Positions 1-6,819 of a stretch of 22,880 nucleotides of DNA are shown here, one piece after another. Origin of the DNA: Thermoleophilia bacterium (GTDB taxonomy: Bacteria > Actinomycetota > Thermoleophilia > Gaiellales > Gaiellaceae); NCBI GenBank assembly GCA_025936595.1, contig JAICTB010000005.1:1-22880 (forward strand), in the 5' to 3' direction. Numbering within the stretch: the stretch's first letter is position 1; every line of letters starts with the position of its first letter. Under the pieces are notes generated by a model. It made no database searches and was not told the DNA's origin. It saw only the letters and a program-made list of their open reading frames with translations. A program made the position numbers and the translations under genes.

Positions 1-1
1 C

Positions 2-583
2 ATCCGCGTGCCGGGGCCCTGGGTCGTCGTGCCTGCGCACGGCAGCACGCAGTACCTCCTGACGTGCCCGGGCGGCCGGAGCGTCGTCGCCGGCGTCGAC
101 GCGCAGGTGACCTCGCGCGCGGTGCACGTCGAGTTCGACGCACGGATCGGCGCACCTGTGCAGCCGGGCGTGACGACGACGCGCTACGCGCTCTTCCGCG
201 CCGTCTCCACCTCGCCGCGCGCGCAGCTCTTTCAGCCGCTGCTCGGCTGCGTGCCGACGCAGGGCGGGGGCGGCCGCTCGACCGTGTCGGCGCGCATCTC
301 GCCGCCCGGGCCGTCGATCGAGGACCGCTCGCGGATCGTCGTCGTCGGGCCGGGAACCGTGAAGTTCGGAAGTGTCGCATGTCATGCGTCCGAGCAGCTT
401 GTCGGCGCGTGGGACGCGATCGCCTTTCGCACGAAGCAGGCGCCTGCGATCGGCAACGCGATCTTCGTCAAGGCTGCGCGGCACGTGGTGAAGAAGAAGG
501 TCGTGGTCACGGCGTCCGCGGGCGATGCGCTCTCGATCGACGTGCACGCGATCGTGCAGGTCGGGGCGGTGTGCGCGCCGTGA
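2..583 (+). CDS. Hypothetical protein, 5' end outside window
   Basis: The reading frame is open from the window edge to the TGA at 581-583 (193 codons seen), with strong G/C bias at third codon positions, so it is a real coding region whose start lies upstream. I do not recognise the family. The visible part has no clear membrane segment and is rich in Val, Ala and short beta-type stretches, with four well separated Cys residues (contexts LLTCPGG, LLGCVPT, VACHAS and the C-terminal GAVCAP). This could suit an exported beta-rich domain, but that is inference. The stop overlaps the GTG start of the VWA gene by 4 bp (580-583), so the two are probably translationally coupled and act together. An internal GTG at 8 could be mistaken for a start, but the frame continues upstream of it. 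Confidence 0.7.
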   Translation: MRVPGPWVVVPAHGSTQYLLTCPGGRSVVAGVDAQVTSRAVHVEFDARIGAPVQPGVTTTRYALFRAVSTSPRAQLFQPLLGCVPTQGGGGRSTVSARISPPGPSIEDRSRIVVVGPGTVKFGSVACHASEQLVGAWDAIAFRTKQAPAIGNAIFVKAARHVVKKKVVVTASAGDALSIDVHAIVQVGAVCAP

Positions 584-1590
584 GCTTCGCCTCACCGCTC
601 GTCCTTCTCGCCCTGCTGATCGTGCCCGCGATGCTCGCGCTCGCGTGGTGGCTCGAGCGGCGGCGTGTCAGATACGCGGTCGCATTCACGAACCTCGACC
701 TGCTCGCGTCCGTCGCCGAGCAGCACCGGCGCCCGTGGCGCCGCTGGATCCCGCTCGCGCTCTTCCTGCTGGCGCTCGTCGCAGCGTCGGCGGCGCTGGC
801 GCGACCCAGGGCGACGCTGTCCGTGCCGTCGAACCGTGCGACCGTCGTGCTGCTCGTCGACGTGTCGGGGTCGATGCGCGCGAACGACGTCAAGCCGACG
901 CGGCTCGGCGCGGCGCAGCATGCGATGGCCGCGTTCGCAGACCGCGTCCCGAAGAACGTGAAGGTCGGCCTCGTCTCCTTCAGCACCGGCCCGAACGTGC
1001 TCGTGCCGCCGACCGTCGACCGCGACCAGCTGCAGGAGGGCATCCAGCTGCTCGTGCCCGACGCGGGAACGGCCATCGGCGACGGTCTCGACGTTGCGGT
1101 GCGGGTCGTGAAGGCGTCGGTGCAGGATGCCCCGCGCGGGAAGGACGGCAAGCTGCCCGGCGCGATCGTGCTGCTCTCGGACGGCGCTCAGACCCGTGGC
1201 CTGCTGACGCCGCTGCAGGGTGCGGACCGGGCTCGCAGCGCGGGCATTCGCGTCTTCACGATCGCGCTCGGCACGAACCACGGGACACTCGGCTTCGGCC
1301 CGTTCGGTGGCGGCTACGGGTTCGGCGGCGGCTTCGGCCAGGGCTCGCGGCAGCGCTTCCCGGTGCGGCCCGATCCGGTGACGCTCGCGGCGATCGCCCG
1401 CGAGACGGACGGACGGACGTACCGCGCGAGCACCGCGTCCAAGGTCGATGCCGTCTACAAGCAGCTCGGCGCGAGCATCGCGCACCACAACGTGCGCCGC
1501 GAGATCTCGTCGTGGTTCACCGGCGCCGCGGCGCTGCTGCTGCTCGGGTCGCTCGGCGCCGCGCGCGCCACGGGCGCGCGCCTGCCCTAG
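580..1590 (+). CDS. Membrane-anchored VWA domain protein (BatA-like)
   Basis: This 336-residue protein starts at GTG 580, inside the 4-bp overlap with the upstream gene. Two N-terminal hydrophobic segments (about residues 5-25 and 56-75) have the BatA/aerotolerance layout, followed by a von Willebrand A domain. The metal-ion-dependent adhesion site is intact: DVSGSM at 94-99, a Thr in the DAGTAIGDG loop and the Asp of LLSDG. A third hydrophobic stretch (LLLLGSLG) lies near the C-terminus. Known relatives pair with MoxR AAA+ ATPases and DUF58 proteins in envelope maturation or stress; neither partner is visible here, but the window begins just upstream. An unusual Gly/Phe/Tyr-rich loop (about 235-258) interrupts the C-terminal half of the VWA fold. 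The exact subfamily is uncertain. Confidence 0.88.
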   Translation: MSFASPLVLLALLIVPAMLALAWWLERRRVRYAVAFTNLDLLASVAEQHRRPWRRWIPLALFLLALVAASAALARPRATLSVPSNRATVVLLVDVSGSMRANDVKPTRLGAAQHAMAAFADRVPKNVKVGLVSFSTGPNVLVPPTVDRDQLQEGIQLLVPDAGTAIGDGLDVAVRVVKASVQDAPRGKDGKLPGAIVLLSDGAQTRGLLTPLQGADRARSAGIRVFTIALGTNHGTLGFGPFGGGYGFGGGFGQGSRQRFPVRPDPVTLAAIARETDGRTYRASTASKVDAVYKQLGASIAHHNVRREISSWFTGAAALLLLGSLGAARATGARLP

Positions 1591-1596
1591 TACGCT
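1591..1596 (+). promoter_or_regulatory. Putative -10 element (TACGCT) of the desaturase gene
   Basis: TACGCT fits the actinobacterial TANNNT -10 pattern and lies 6 nt before the ATG at 1603, directly after the VWA stop codon. With this spacing transcription would start at or next to the A of the ATG, giving a leaderless mRNA, and there is no Shine-Dalgarno sequence. No convincing -35 hexamer is visible. It belongs to a set of similarly placed hexamers in this window. Confidence 0.45.
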
Positions 1597-1602
1597 TCGT
1601 CG

Positions 1603-2694
1603 ATGTCGAAGGTCACCTTTGAGAACGGCGGCGCCTTCATCCGGGACACGCGCAGCGAGGTCGAGGTGTATCTCGCCGGGCGGGGGACGCGGGCGCGCGG
1701 CGCCGTGCAGCTCTACGCGAAGGCGCCCGTCGCGCTCGGGTTGACCGCCGGCCCTTGGGCAGTGCTCGTCTTCGTCCATCCGGGCATTGCCGGTGGGCTT
1801 CTCTCCCTGCTCGCCCTCGCCGTCGGCGTCACCCTGATCGGATTCTGCATCCAGCACGACGCCAACCACGGCGCGTACTTCCGCAGCCGGCGGTGGAACC
1901 ACGTGCTCGGCTGGTCGGCGGACGCGTTGCTCGGATTCTCGAGCTACGCGTGGCGTGTAAAGCACAACGTCGCGCATCACACGTACACGAACATCGACGG
2001 CCTCGACGCCGACTTCTCGCAGACGCCGTTCATGCGCTTCGCGCCCGCGCAGCCCGTGCGGCCCTGGTACCGCTACCAGCATCTCTACATCTGGCCGCTG
2101 TATCTCCTGATGGGCCTGCGCTGGCAGACGGTCGGGGACATCGCAGCGTTCGCGCGCGGGCGGATCGGCGAGAGCGCGCTGCGTGTCCCGCGCGGCTGGA
2201 ACCTCGCGGGCGTCGTCGGCGGCAAGGCGCTGTTTGTGCTCTGGGCGCTCGCGATCCCCGCGCTCGTCTACCCGTGGTGGGTGGTGCTCGCCGGGTACGC
2301 CGGGTTCTCGATGATCACGAGCCTCGTTATGGCGACGACATTCCAGCTCGCGCACTGCGTGGAGGAGGCATCGTCCGCGTCGCCGGAGGACCTGCGTCGG
2401 GAGGCGCCGGAGTGGGCGGTGCACGAGGTCGAGACGACGGTCGACTTCTGCCCGCGCAACCCGGTGCTGACCTGGATGCTCGGCGGGCTGAACTTCCAGA
2501 TCGAGCATCATCTGTTCCCGCGCGTCCCGCACACGCATTACCCGCGGATCGCGGAGATCGTGCGCCGCAACTGCGAAAGGCACGGCGTGCGCTACACGTC
2601 GCAGCCCTCGCTGCGCGCAGCGCTGCGGTCACACGTCGTCCACCTGCGGACGATGGGCCGTCTCGGCCTCCCTGTCGAGATCGAGATGGGGTAG
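1603..2694 (+). CDS. Membrane fatty acid desaturase (acyl-lipid/acyl-CoA type)
   Basis: The 363-residue integral membrane protein carries the three histidine boxes of the di-iron desaturase superfamily: HDANH at 85-89, HNVAHH at 121-126 and QIEHH at 299-303. The QxxHH form of the third box and the following LFPRVPHTHY resemble the delta-6/front-end-like and DesA3-like bacterial groups rather than stearoyl-CoA delta-9 enzymes. There is no fused cytochrome b5 domain, so an external electron donor is expected. Hydrophobic stretches around 42-82, 100-113, 205-245 suit four membrane passes with the His boxes on the cytoplasmic face. ATG 1603 is the only sensible start. The gene follows the VWA gene by 12 nt but probably has its own promoter. 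It would introduce a double bond into membrane acyl chains; position and substrate cannot be read from sequence. Confidence 0.93.
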   Translation: MSKVTFENGGAFIRDTRSEVEVYLAGRGTRARGAVQLYAKAPVALGLTAGPWAVLVFVHPGIAGGLLSLLALAVGVTLIGFCIQHDANHGAYFRSRRWNHVLGWSADALLGFSSYAWRVKHNVAHHTYTNIDGLDADFSQTPFMRFAPAQPVRPWYRYQHLYIWPLYLLMGLRWQTVGDIAAFARGRIGESALRVPRGWNLAGVVGGKALFVLWALAIPALVYPWWVVLAGYAGFSMITSLVMATTFQLAHCVEEASSASPEDLRREAPEWAVHEVETTVDFCPRNPVLTWMLGGLNFQIEHHLFPRVPHTHYPRIAEIVRRNCERHGVRYTSQPSLRAALRSHVVHLRTMGRLGLPVEIEMG

Positions 2695-2697
2695 GCG

Positions 2698-3321
2698 TCA
2701 GTCCGCCCAGAACGGCAGCAACAGCGCGCGCTCGTACGCGGCGCGGTCGTGCACCGGCTCGCCGTGCGAGACGATCACGTGCTCGAACGGCAGCTCGAGC
2801 AGCTCGCGTAGCGCCGCACGCGCGCGCGTCTCGTGCGGTGTCGCCCAGATGCGCAGCTCGCCCTCGGGCGCCGTCAGCGCGTCGGCGAAGACCAGGGCCT
2901 GCTGCTCGGGGAGCCACAGTGGTGTCTCGTTGCGCCCACGCCCGTCGTAAAGCGCGACGAGCCCGCCCGGAAGCTCGCTGCCCGGCTCGATCGGCTCGAG
3001 CTCGGTGGCGGGGATGTTGCCCCGCCAGAAGAGCCACGGGCCGAAGGCGCGGGCGCCGTAGCGCTCGACGAACAGGTCGACGTCCCGCACATGATCCGGC
3101 TTCAGGATCGCGATCGCCGTCGGGGGCCGCGCATCGAGGCGCGTCCAGATCACGGCAGCGTCCTCGGCCGGGGCGAGCGGGTCGAGCAGGATCGTCTCTC
3201 CGGCCGACTCGACGCAGGTCGACGACACCACGCGCGGCCAGCCGGCCTCGGGCCGCCAGTCCGGGTACTCGAGCCGCCAGAGCCAAAGGCCGGGCGCCAC
3301 GTCGAGCACTTCGAACGTCAC
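2698..3321 (-). CDS. Metallo-beta-lactamase-fold-like protein with degenerate metal site
   Basis: The protein is 207 residues from the GTG at 3321, preceded by a GGGG purine run and lying 8 nt after the stop of the flavoprotein reductase, so it is the last gene of that operon. The order of elements (TILLDP strand, ILKPDHVRD, FADAL, IVSHGEPV near the C-terminus) follows small MBL-fold hydrolases of the glyoxalase II-like type. The canonical HxHxDH zinc motif is replaced by KPDHVRD at 74-80, so at most part of the metal site remains. It may therefore be a non-hydrolytic relative or bind metal differently. An in-frame extension upstream of 3321 is Arg-rich and is a shadow of the reductase gene. 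It converges with the desaturase, with 3 nt between stops. The fold assignment is moderate and the function unknown. Confidence 0.75.
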   Translation of the reverse strand: MTFEVLDVAPGLWLWRLEYPDWRPEAGWPRVVSSTCVESAGETILLDPLAPAEDAAVIWTRLDARPPTAIAILKPDHVRDVDLFVERYGARAFGPWLFWRGNIPATELEPIEPGSELPGGLVALYDGRGRNETPLWLPEQQALVFADALTAPEGELRIWATPHETRARAALRELLELPFEHVIVSHGEPVHDRAAYERALLLPFWAD

Positions 3322-3329
3322 GTCTGCCC

Positions 3330-4637
3330 CTACAGGTCGAGGTCGAGTGCGCGCAGCGCGAAGAAGACGCCTTCGCTGAACGTCGGGTAGGGCTGGATCA
3401 CGTCGAGGAGCACGTCGATCGGCGTCTCGGCGCGGACCGCGAGCGTCAGCTGCTGCAGCCACTCGCCAGACTCGGGGCCTGCCGCGACCGCGCCTGTCAG
3501 GACGCGCCGCTCCGGGTCTGCGACGACCTTGACGAACCCGGGGCGCTTCGGGCGCTCGTAGGTCGAGAGCCGCGGCACCGACGTCAGCTCCCAGCGGGCG
3601 CTGCGGCCGCCGGCCGTGTCGCCGACCATCGCGACCTGAGGGTCGGTGAAGATCGTCGCCGGCACCGCGCGGTGATCCGCGCGCACGTCGCGGCCGTCCA
3701 TGTCGTACGCGACGACGCGCGCGTGGTACTTCCCGACGTGGGTGAAGGGCGCGATGCCGGTGACGTCGCCGATCGCCCACACGTTCTCGGCCGCGCGCAT
3801 CCGTTCGTCCACCTCGATCCCACGCCGCGTGATCTCGAGCCCGAGGGCATCGAGGCCGCCGACGTTCGGCTTGCGGCCGGTGGCGACGAGCAACCGGTCG
3901 AACGACACCTCGGAACCGTCACTTAGTAACAGACTGTTACTTGTTGCACGTTGGGCACGAACGCCGAGGCGGACGTCGACGCCGTCCTCGCGCAATGCCG
4001 CGTCGACGAGCTCCGCCGCATCGGCGTCCACGCGCGAGAGGAGCCGCGTGTCGCCCTGCACGAGCGTGACGGCCGAGCCGACGCGCTGGAAGAACTGGGC
4101 GAGCTCGCAGCCGACCGGCCCGCCGCCGAGCACGGCGAGCCGTCCCGGCACCTCGAGCGTCTCCGTCGCCTCCACGTTCGTCCAGTAGTCGACCGCGTCG
4201 AGACCGTCGATGGGCGGGATCACCGGTGAGGAGCCCGTTGCGATCACGAGGCGGTCGTAGCGCAGCTCGGTGTCGCCGACCTGCACGATGCCCGGCTCCG
4301 TCACGACTGCGTCTCCGCGGACGAGCTCGGCGTTCATCGACGCGAGCCACTTGACCTGGGAGGCATCGTCGCGCTCCGCCACCCAGTCGCGCCACGCGAA
4401 GATCCGCTGCACGTCGAGCTCGCCGGCCGACAGCGCGCCGTCCGAGTGACGTGCGGCGGCGGCGAGCTCCGGGGCGCGCAGCATCGTCTTCGTCGGCATG
4501 CACGCCCAGTACGAGCACTCGCCGCCGACGAGCAGCCGCTCGACGACCGTGACGCGCATCTCGGTATCCAGCCGCCGCAGCGCGCCGACGAAGTGCTCGC
4601 CCGAGGATCCTCCACCGAGGACGACGACGTGCGTCAT
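3330..4637 (-). CDS. FAD-dependent pyridine nucleotide-disulfide oxidoreductase (Lpd/MerA-like)
   Basis: This 435-residue flavoprotein has an N-terminal FAD site (GGGSSG, 8-13), a redox-active CxxxxC pair (C41 and C46 in GGECSYWACMPTK), a central NAD(P) Rossmann site (GGGPVG, 171-176), the second FAD motif AIGDV (about 288-292) and a dimerisation domain. The class-I catalytic HPTLSE is here YPTFSE (417-422): the His that works with Glu in lipoamide dehydrogenase is Tyr. It is therefore unlikely to be a true dihydrolipoyl dehydrogenase; a reductase of quinones, disulfides or other small molecules is possible. The start ATG 4637 overlaps the efflux pump stop (ATGA, 4634-4637), so it belongs to the MarR-controlled operon. 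A repeated palindrome at 3925-3941 lies inside the frame and encodes about residues 231-238, with rare AT-rich codons including TTA. Confidence 0.9.
   Translation of the reverse strand: MTHVVVLGGGSSGEHFVGALRRLDTEMRVTVVERLLVGGECSYWACMPTKTMLRAPELAAAARHSDGALSAGELDVQRIFAWRDWVAERDDASQVKWLASMNAELVRGDAVVTEPGIVQVGDTELRYDRLVIATGSSPVIPPIDGLDAVDYWTNVEATETLEVPGRLAVLGGGPVGCELAQFFQRVGSAVTLVQGDTRLLSRVDADAAELVDAALREDGVDVRLGVRAQRATSNSLLLSDGSEVSFDRLLVATGRKPNVGGLDALGLEITRRGIEVDERMRAAENVWAIGDVTGIAPFTHVGKYHARVVAYDMDGRDVRADHRAVPATIFTDPQVAMVGDTAGGRSARWELTSVPRLSTYERPKRPGFVKVVADPERRVLTGAVAAGPESGEWLQQLTLAVRAETPIDVLLDVIQPYPTFSEGVFFALRALDLDL
3925..3941. repeat. Palindrome copy 1 (GTAACAGACTGTTAC), inside a coding sequence
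   Basis: The 15-bp core at 3926-3940 is a perfect inverted repeat of 7-bp arms around a single A, extended to 8-bp arms here and followed by TTG. It is identical to cores at 9379-9393 and 9465-9479 and lies in the same orientation. It sits in frame in the reductase gene (- strand) and is clearly lower in G+C than its surroundings. Confidence 0.9.
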
Positions 4638-6207
4638 GCGCGGGTGCCGGGATTCATTTCCGCTGACACTACCGTGGTCGATCGCGGGTTCCTGATCCCG
4701 GCGAGACCGATCGCGCCGCCTGCGGCGACGAGCGCGGCGGTGATCGCCATCGCGAGGCGAAAGCCCGACTGGTCGAGCCGGTTGTCGCCGCCCGCGACCG
4801 CCGCGCCGACGATCGCGATCCCGAGCAGCCCGGCGACCCGGGCGACAGCGTTGTTGACACCGCTTGCGATGCCGGCGTCGTGGTCGTCGGCGTCGCTCAG
4901 CACCGTCGCCGTGAGCGGCGCGACGATCATCGAGAGCCCCACCGAGAAGACGAGGAGCGGCGGCAGGAGCTCCAGCCAGTAGGAGAAGCCGGGCGTAAGC
5001 CTGATCGTGCCGAGCAGGCCGGCTGCTGCGACAAGCGGACCGAGCCCCATGAAGAGGCGCGGGCCGTGACGCATCGAAAGGCGTCCGACGCGCGGCGAGA
5101 GCACGAACATGACGAGCGTGATCGGAAGGAGAGCCAGGCCGCTCTGCAGCGCGGAGTACCCGTCGAGTTGCTGCACGAAGAGCACGAGGAAGAACGTCAG
5201 CGTCGAGAGGCCGGCGTAGACGCTCACCGTCTCGACGTTCGCGAACGAGAAGTTCCGCCGGGAGAAGAGCGCGAGCGGCAGCATGGGTTGGGGCGCCCGG
5301 CGCTCCCACGCGACGAACACGAGCAGGAGCGCGATCCCTGCGATCAGCGTCGCGGCGATCAGCGGATCGCTCCAGCCGCGGGTGGGCGCCTCGATCAGTG
5401 CGAAGACGGGGCCGGCGAGCCCGAGCGCGCAGAGCGTCCCGCCGGCGACGTCGAGCCGTGGCCGCTGCTCGCCCGGCTTGCGCTTCGGCACGGCGTAGGC
5501 GACGAGCGCGAGGGTGACTGCGACGAACGGGACGTTGACCAGGAAGATCCAGCGCCAGCTCGTGTTGGTGACGAGCCAGCCGCCGACAAGCGGCCCGACG
5601 ACGAACGCGACGCCCGTCCAGGCGGTCCAGGAGCCGATCGCGGCGCCTCGCTCCTCGCCGGCGAAGGTCGCCGTGATCACCGCGAGCCCCGCCGGAGTCA
5701 GCACGGCACCCGCGATTCCCTGCAGCCCGCGTGCGAGGATCAGCGTCGTTCCGTCCGGCGCCGCCGCGCAGAGGACGGACGTGATCCCGAACGCCGCGAT
5801 CCCGAGCATGAACACGAGCCGCGCGCCGAAGAGATCGCCGAGCGAGCCGCCGACGAGGAGCAGCGAGCCGAGGGTGAGCAGATAGGCGTCGACGACCCAC
5901 TGCTGGAGGGCGAGGCCGCCGCCGAGGTCGCGCTGGATCGCCGGGAGCGCGACGTTCACGACCGTCGAGTCGACGAACACGATGATCGAGCCGAGGATGC
6001 ACGCGGCGAGCACCAGCCGGCTGCGACGGGAGGTGGGGGAGGAGGGCGGCGCCAGGCGTTCGATCCTCCCACACGCGGGCGGGAGCGCCCGCGCCGCGCT
6101 CAGTTCGAGCGCGGCGAGCGCCTCCGCCTCGGGATCCTGCTGCCCCGCAGTTGCTCGACGCGTGCGTCGGTGACGAGCTTCGTGAAGTAGGGGTCCGACG
6201 GCCGCAT
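4634..6207 (-). CDS. DHA2-family MFS efflux transporter, N-terminal reading frame broken by an apparent -1 frameshift
   Basis: The body (GTG 6013 down to TGA 4634, 459 codons) is a 14-helix EmrB/QacA-type drug:H+ antiporter. It has the helix-1 motif VDSTVVNVALPAIQ, the motif-A-type loop GGSLGDLFGARLVF and the motif-C-type GxxxGPxxGG (VGPLVGG). No good start lies in that frame. ATG 6207 has a strong AAAGGAG site 5 nt upstream (6213-6219), but its frame stops at 6100-6102 after 35 codons. Third-position G+C switches between the two frames near a G4 run (6143-6146). Adding one G joins them smoothly into about 524 residues, normal for DHA2 proteins. The gap could be a mutation, an assembly error or a programmed slip. 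The alternative GTG at 6292 lies upstream of the promoter and is implausible. Downstream the stop overlaps the reductase start by 4 bp. Confidence 0.85.
6143..6146 (-). other. Apparent single-G deletion (frameshift point) in the efflux pump gene
   Basis: On the minus strand the sequence reads CTGCGGGGCAGCAG. Upstream codons (from ATG 6207) have high third-position G+C in one frame and downstream codons in the frame one nucleotide back. A run of five instead of four G would give L-R-G-Q-Q-D and fuse both parts into one protein. Sequence alone cannot tell a genuine mutation or phase-variable run from a read error. Confidence 0.6.
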
Positions 6208-6235
6208 AGGTGCTCCTTTCATTCGGCCTCAAATA

Positions 6236-6249
6236 TCTTGATATCAAGA
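6236..6249. promoter_or_regulatory. Putative MarR operator O1 (perfect 14-bp palindrome)
   Basis: TCTTGATATCAAGA is a perfect inverted repeat. It begins at the last base of the pump -10 hexamer and covers the likely transcription start region, where bound repressor would block RNA polymerase. It shares TCTTGA/TCAAGA half-sites with the second palindrome, 30 bp away centre to centre, and the TTGA-TCAA form is typical of MarR-family sites. Confidence 0.75.
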
Positions 6250-6277
6250 GAGTACCAAATAACCTTCTTGACGTCAA
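6249..6277 (-). promoter_or_regulatory. Putative promoter of the efflux pump operon
   Basis: Reading on the minus strand, TTGACG (6277-6272) and TACTCT (6254-6249) are separated by exactly 17 nt, a good match to the main sigma-factor consensus. Transcription would begin near 6242, giving a short leader of about 35 nt with a Shine-Dalgarno site before ATG 6207. The -35 lies in palindrome O2 and the -10 abuts O1, so both sites could repress it. Confidence 0.65.
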
Positions 6278-6279
6278 GA
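6266..6279. promoter_or_regulatory. Putative MarR operator O2 (perfect 14-bp palindrome)
   Basis: TCTTGACGTCAAGA is a perfect inverted repeat. Its centre, TTGACGTCAA, contains a TTGACG -35 hexamer on each strand, one for the pump operon and one for marR. A single bound MarR dimer could therefore repress both divergent promoters, the usual autoregulated MarR arrangement. Confidence 0.75.
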
Positions 6280-6295
6280 GATTTGCTGTCACAAT
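6268..6295 (+). promoter_or_regulatory. Putative marR promoter (leaderless)
   Basis: TTGACG at 6268-6273 and CACAAT at 6290-6295 are separated by 16 nt, and the -10 ends 8 nt before the ATG at 6304. There is no Shine-Dalgarno sequence, so the marR mRNA may be leaderless. The -35 lies inside operator O2. The -10 match is moderate. Confidence 0.5.
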
Positions 6296-6303
6296 CAGCG
6301 CAG

Positions 6304-6819
6304 ATGGCCGAGGATCACATCGACCGCTTCCTGCAACGGCTCGCGGCGCTGCCGCGTGAGGTCGACATCGATCTCGACGTCGAGGCGATCGTCGACCGGA
6401 TCGGCGGCATCAACCGGCGCATCAAGCGCGGGATGGAGCGGACGCTCGCCGAGCACGACCTCAGTCACCCGGACTGGCAGGTCCTGACCGCGTTACGGCT
6501 GCTCCCGCCGCCGCACAGCAGCTCGCCGGGTGTCCTCGCCGCGGATCTCGAGGTCTCGAGCGGCGCGATGACGAGCCGCCTCGACCGGCTCGAGGAAGCC
6601 GGTCTCGTCGCGCGGCGCCCGGCCCCGGACGACCGGCGCGGCGTCGTGATCGAGCTGACCGACGCCGGGCGCGAGACCTGGGACCGGGCCGCGAGCGTGC
6701 AGGGCCGCCGCGAGGCTTTCTTCGCTTCCGCCCTCTCGAAGGACGAGCAGCACCAGCTGAACGACTTGCTGCGCAAGCTGATGCTCGCCTTCGAGGAACG
6801 CGAGAACGCTACGAGCTGA
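6304..6819 (+). CDS. MarR-family transcriptional regulator
   Basis: The protein is 171 residues, usual for MarR dimers. The winged helix-turn-helix is clear: helices around 76-98 (VLAADLEVSSGAMTSRLDRLEEAG) and the wing with the conserved DDRRG turn at 109-113, followed by the LTDAGRE segment. The N-terminal helices form the dimer arm. An open frame extends upstream to 6151 but runs through the control region and the pump gene on the other strand, so ATG 6304 is chosen. It is divergent from the DHA2 pump operon and most likely represses it and itself through the palindromes at 6236-6249 and 6266-6279. Its ligand is unknown. The 3' end overlaps the convergent amidase gene by 11 bp. Confidence 0.92.
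   Translation: MAEDHIDRFLQRLAALPREVDIDLDVEAIVDRIGGINRRIKRGMERTLAEHDLSHPDWQVLTALRLLPPPHSSSPGVLAADLEVSSGAMTSRLDRLEEAGLVARRPAPDDRRGVVIELTDAGRETWDRAASVQGRREAFFASALSKDEQHQLNDLLRKLMLAFEERENATS

Noticed and set aside
592..2583. Long open frame of 663 codons on the minus strand
   Set aside because: It is Arg/His/Asp-rich, matches no fold I know, crosses two well-supported plus-strand genes and is a mirror of their codon bias.
1755..3926. Long open frame of 723 codons on the plus strand
   Set aside because: It is a low-complexity Arg/Ala-rich shadow that runs across the desaturase and two minus-strand genes with clear motifs.
4880..6190. Open frame of 436 codons opposite the efflux pump
   Set aside because: Its Arg/Glu/Asp-rich composition is the antisense image of a hydrophobic transporter; no domain is visible.
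6208..6292. GTG 6292 as start of the efflux pump
   Set aside because: It would place the start upstream of the -35 and both operators, and the codons between 6292 and 6150 lack third-position G/C bias.
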